Assembly: GCA_018402445.1 (NCBI GenBank)
Contig: JAGYIT010000017.1
Location: 1 to 64,000, forward strand
Length of the DNA: 64,000 nt
Origin: Akkermansiaceae bacterium
GTDB lineage: Bacteria > Verrucomicrobiota > Verrucomicrobiia > Verrucomicrobiales > Akkermansiaceae
Reading direction: 5' to 3'
In this document: positions 61,430 to 64,000 of the stretch, piece by piece
How positions within the stretch are numbered: the stretch's first letter is position 1
How the letters are laid out: each line of letters opens with the position of its first letter
Notes under the pieces: generated by a model
Told to the model about the DNA's origin: nothing
Database searches by the model: none
The model's input: the letters and a program-made list of their open reading frames with translations, nothing else
Made by a program: the position numbers and the translations under genes

Positions 61430-62988
61430 ATGTTCTTCCTCACCACCGCCATCGACTACACCAACGGCTCGCCCCACATCGGCCACGCCTATGAGAAGGT
61501 TCTCGCGGATGTGATCGCCCGCTACCGCCGCCTCGCGGGCGAGGAGGTTTATTTCCTCACCGGCGTCGATCAGCACGGCCAGAAAGTCCAGCAGACGGCC
61601 GAGAAGGAGGGCGTCTCCCCGGCGGAGTATGTGAAAACCGTCACCGCCCGTTTCTCCGCGCTGTGGGAAAGATCGGCGTGGAATACGACGGCTGGGCGGA
61701 GACCACAGACCCCCGCCACATCGCCTGCGTGCAATCCATCCTTTCCGATCTCCACGCGCGCGACCAGATCTACAAGAAATCCTACAAGGGTTTCTACTCC
61801 GTCCGGCAGGAGCAGTTCCTCACCGACCGCGACCGCGACGAGGCGGGTAACTTCGGCCCGGAATGGGGCGAGGTCACCGAAATCGAGGAGGAGAACTACT
61901 ACTTCAAGCTCTCCGACCACACGCCCTGGCTGCGGGAGTTCCTGGAGAAATCCGACGACACGATCCTCCCCGCTTTCCGGAAATCGGAACTCATCAACGC
62001 GCTTGAGAAAAACCTCGGCGCGGATCTCTGCATCTCCCGCCCCAAGGAACGCCTCACTTGGGGCATCGCCCTGCCCTTCGATGATGATTTCGTCACCTAC
62101 GTCTGGTTCGACGCGCTCATCAACTACATCTCCTTCGCGGGCTACACCCCGGATCCGACCCTGCCCGATTTCGCAAGCGTATGGACCGGCCGCCCCGTGC
62201 ATGTGATCGGCAAGGACATCCTCGTCCCCGCTCACGGCATCTACTGGCTTGCCATGCTCCGCGCGCTCGGCTTCTCCGACGCGCAGATGCCCCAGATCCT
62301 CGTCCACGGCTGGTGGAACCGCTCCGGCGAGAAAATGTCGAAATCCCTCGGTAACATCGTCGATCCCTTCGAACTAGCCGACACCTTCGGCAGCGACGCG
62401 CTGCGCTACTACCTCGTCCGCGATATCCACACCGGAAAGGACTCGAACTTCGACGTCGAGCGCCTCGCCATGCTTTTCAACACCGAACTCGCCAACGAAC
62501 TCGGCAACCTCTGCAACCGCGCGGTGAACATGAGCGTCCTCTACACCGCAGGCATCATCTCCCCCGGCGGCCCACTCACGGCGGACGACACCGCACTCCA
62601 GCAATCCCTCATCGACTCCACCGCCGCCTACCGCAAAGCGATGGACAACCACGAGATTTCCATGGGCCTTGAGGCGCTCAACCGCCACGTCGTCCACTGC
62701 AACCAATACATCGACCGGCTGAAACCGTGGGAACTCAACAAGAACCCGGAGAACAAGGCTCGCCTCGCCACCGTCCTGCACCACCTCGCCGAATCCGTTG
62801 CCCACTGCGCCGTCCTGCTTTCACCCGTCCTCCCCGCAGCCGCCGTGAAACTCGCCGCCCAGCTCAAGCTCCCCGAGCTTTCCGAACTGAAGCTCGACGA
62901 CCTGAAATGGGGGCTCGTCCCCAGCGGCCACACGGTCGAAAAGCCCTCCCCCGTCTTCCCGAGGATCGACGTCAAGGCGGCGGAGTGA
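61430..62988 (+). CDS. metG: Methionyl-tRNA synthetase with apparent single-base frameshift
   Basis: MFFLTTAIDYTNGSPHIGHAY has the HIGH motif. The frame continues to ...FSALWE and then breaks at 61668-61670, where GGGAAAGATC lacks one A compared with the expected GGGAAAAGATC. The second frame resumes KIGVEYDGWAETTDPRH and runs to the end, with the KMSKSLGN motif and anticodon domain. The restored protein is about 519 residues. The zinc-knuckle Cys residues of many MetRS are missing (YSVRQEQFLTDRDRD). The break is probably a sequencing or assembly slip in a homopolymer. Confidence 0.9.
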
Positions 62989-63072
62989 GCCTTGGCGGCG
63001 GAGTGCATCACCCGGTGTGAGCACCGCTTGCGGGCATGAAAAGCCCATGTCAAAACATCCACCCAAAACATC

Positions 63073-63318
63073 TTGTCAGGCATGGATGGGTTTCTAGCAT
63101 GGATCGATCTGATCTGCGAGTCATGGGCAGCCGAACTCCATCTCGCCGGACGGCTTGACCGCGCCACAACGGGTCTTGTCATCCTAACCAACGACAGCAC
63201 GTTTTCGGAATGCCTGACCCGGCCGGGAAACAAAGTCCCGAAAATATATCTCGTCGTGGATCACATCGGCATAATCCCCGATGAGTTCATCTTCGGCCGC
63301 GTGCTCGCCCGCGCGTGA
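63073..63318 (+). pseudogene. RsuA/RluB-type pseudouridine synthase remnant
   Basis: About 62 residues (HLAGRLDRATTGLVILTNDS...RPGNKVPKIYLVV) match the catalytic Asp motif of RsuA-family pseudouridine synthases (GRLDxxTxGL). The preceding part of the gene is not found in any frame except a weak KHPPKTSCQ fragment, and the C-terminal domain is missing. It is a decayed or truncated gene. Another intact copy may exist elsewhere. Confidence 0.6.
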
Positions 63319-63321
63319 TGC

Positions 63322-63807
63322 TCACTCTAGCGCCTTCCACTCCGCCTCGGTGGCGGGCGCTTTCTGGTACTCCATGATGATTTTCCAACCGTCGCCCTTC
63401 TTCAGCAGCAGGGCTTCGAGGTGGACGTATTCGTGCTTCATCTCGCCATCGCCTTGGCGGAAGGAGTAGAGTAAAAGGCCGGTCTCGTGCGCGGTCGTCG
63501 CGTCGCCGAGGCGTTGGGAAAAGCGGAACGCGGCGCTCGATTCGCGCACACCGGATTTCGTGTCATCAAATTCCTTTTTCCAGCGCACCAACGCCTGGGC
63601 CAGCGGGTAGCTTTGCTTTTTCGTCCCGGTGACAAGCACGGCTTCGGGATGGCAGGTCGCGGAGTATCCCGCGAAATCGCCCTCCTTCACGGTGCGCGAA
63701 ACCTCCGCCCAGAAGGCGTCGAGTTCCGCGAGCCTTGCCGCCTCCTGATCGGCGCGAGCGGAGATCGGGAAGGCGAGTGTTGCGATAAGGCAGAGGATCG
63801 TTTTCAT
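63322..63807 (-). CDS. Secreted NTF2-like (SnoaL/DUF4440-type) protein
   Basis: The 161-residue protein has a signal peptide (MKTILCLIATLAFPISARADQ) and an NTF2-like cone fold: LAELDAFWAEVSRTVKEGDFAGYSATCHPEAVLV and LLLKKGDGWKIIMEYQK. It may bind a small ligand. No catalytic residues are assigned. It lies downstream of a partial frame at the right edge. Confidence 0.75.
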   Translation of the reverse strand: MKTILCLIATLAFPISARADQEAARLAELDAFWAEVSRTVKEGDFAGYSATCHPEAVLVTGTKKQSYPLAQALVRWKKEFDDTKSGVRESSAAFRFSQRLGDATTAHETGLLLYSFRQGDGEMKHEYVHLEALLLKKGDGWKIIMEYQKAPATEAEWKALE

Positions 63808-63892
63808 GGCGTAGGACGCTTGCGGGAAAGTTCTCCCAGAACCGTCCACAAGCTTCAACGCTTTCCGGAAGGCATCAACGAACAAGACACCT

Positions 63893-64000
63893 TCAGTCAC
63901 GCCCACGCCCCCGGCGATCACCGCCCCACATCGGGCGTCCACTGAGGAGACGTTCCTTGACATCATCGTTGATCGCATCGGAGCCGTTGATGAACTGGGT
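63893..64000 (-). CDS. 3' end of an unidentified gene (5' part beyond the window)
   Basis: The minus strand is open from the right edge to a TGA at 63893. The 35 residues read TQFINGSDAINDDVKERLLS then GRPMWGGDRRGRGRD. I do not recognise the family. The frame could be fortuitous given its short length. Confidence 0.3.
   Translation of the reverse strand, partial: TQFINGSDAINDDVKERLLSGRPMWGGDRRGRGRD

Noticed and set aside
61430-61700. Programmed frameshift in metG
   Set aside because: No slippery heptamer, stop-codon context or downstream pseudoknot is evident; a missing A in a homopolymer explains it more simply.

Overview
The window looks like chromosomal DNA from a GC-rich Gram-negative bacterium of the phylum Verrucomicrobiota, probably near Verrucomicrobiales. 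This is inferred from family content: a XylR-type AraC regulator, a giant beta-strand-repeat/beta-helix exoprotein, DUF1080, DUF6428, a SMUG1-like uracil-DNA glycosylase, IF-3 with a long acidic tail, long-form IspH, a RAYT transposase with REP hairpins, and many low-complexity intergenic inverted repeats. There is no rRNA, CRISPR array or prophage. One tRNA (Gln, TTG) is present.

Layout. 1-9.1 kb: a >1546-residue secreted beta-helix protein running off the left edge, a DUF4143 ATPase, then an MFS transporter with a XylR-like regulator. 9.3-14.1 kb: tRNA-Gln, a secreted sugar isomerase-like protein, and a minus-strand run of kdgK, heme O synthase, DUF1080 protein and SMUG1-like glycosylase. 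14.4-16.4 kb: a tightly coupled arsenic operon, arsR - DUF6428 - aquaporin - arsC. 16.5-24.5 kb: alaS and glyS, divergent, with higBA on one side and two further toxin-antitoxin pairs on the other, plus a ferredoxin and a DciA-like gene. 24.5-25.9 kb: a HAD-Nudix fusion translationally coupled to folB. 26.3-41.0 kb: an outer-membrane uptake island (TonB-dependent receptor, tandemly duplicated secreted protein, DUF3450, TtpC-like ExbB, ExbB, ExbD, TonB, TPR protein, OprO/P-like porin, small secreted protein), preceded by a Pho-box-like sequence. 41.0-64 kb: housekeeping genes (cdaA, DedA-like gene, sufT, LMW phosphatase, xerD, hprK, HAD gene, infC, copper-type P-ATPase, Gfo/Idh oxidoreductase, IscA-like gene, pgi, apt, ispH, a transporter-hotdog fusion, a PpiD/SurA-like chaperone, metG, an NTF2-like gene).

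The most unusual object is alaS. A 635-bp RAYT (HUH/Y1 transposase) element with 29-bp perfect inverted repeats and REP-like hairpins lies inside the gene, in the same orientation. The reading frame is continuous through it, so the predicted AlaRS carries an apparently intact transposase domain in the loop between its aminoacylation and editing modules. Both alaS (near its 3' end) and metG (near its 5' end) also carry an apparent single-base frameshift. Sequence error is the simplest explanation for the frameshifts, but not for the insertion.

The second theme is a predicted phosphate-responsive TonB uptake system. The third is a HAD-Nudix-FolB arrangement that could supply the missing phosphatase steps of folate synthesis. 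The fourth is a set of short-period inverted repeats, each locus built from a different 7-14-bp word, scattered between genes.
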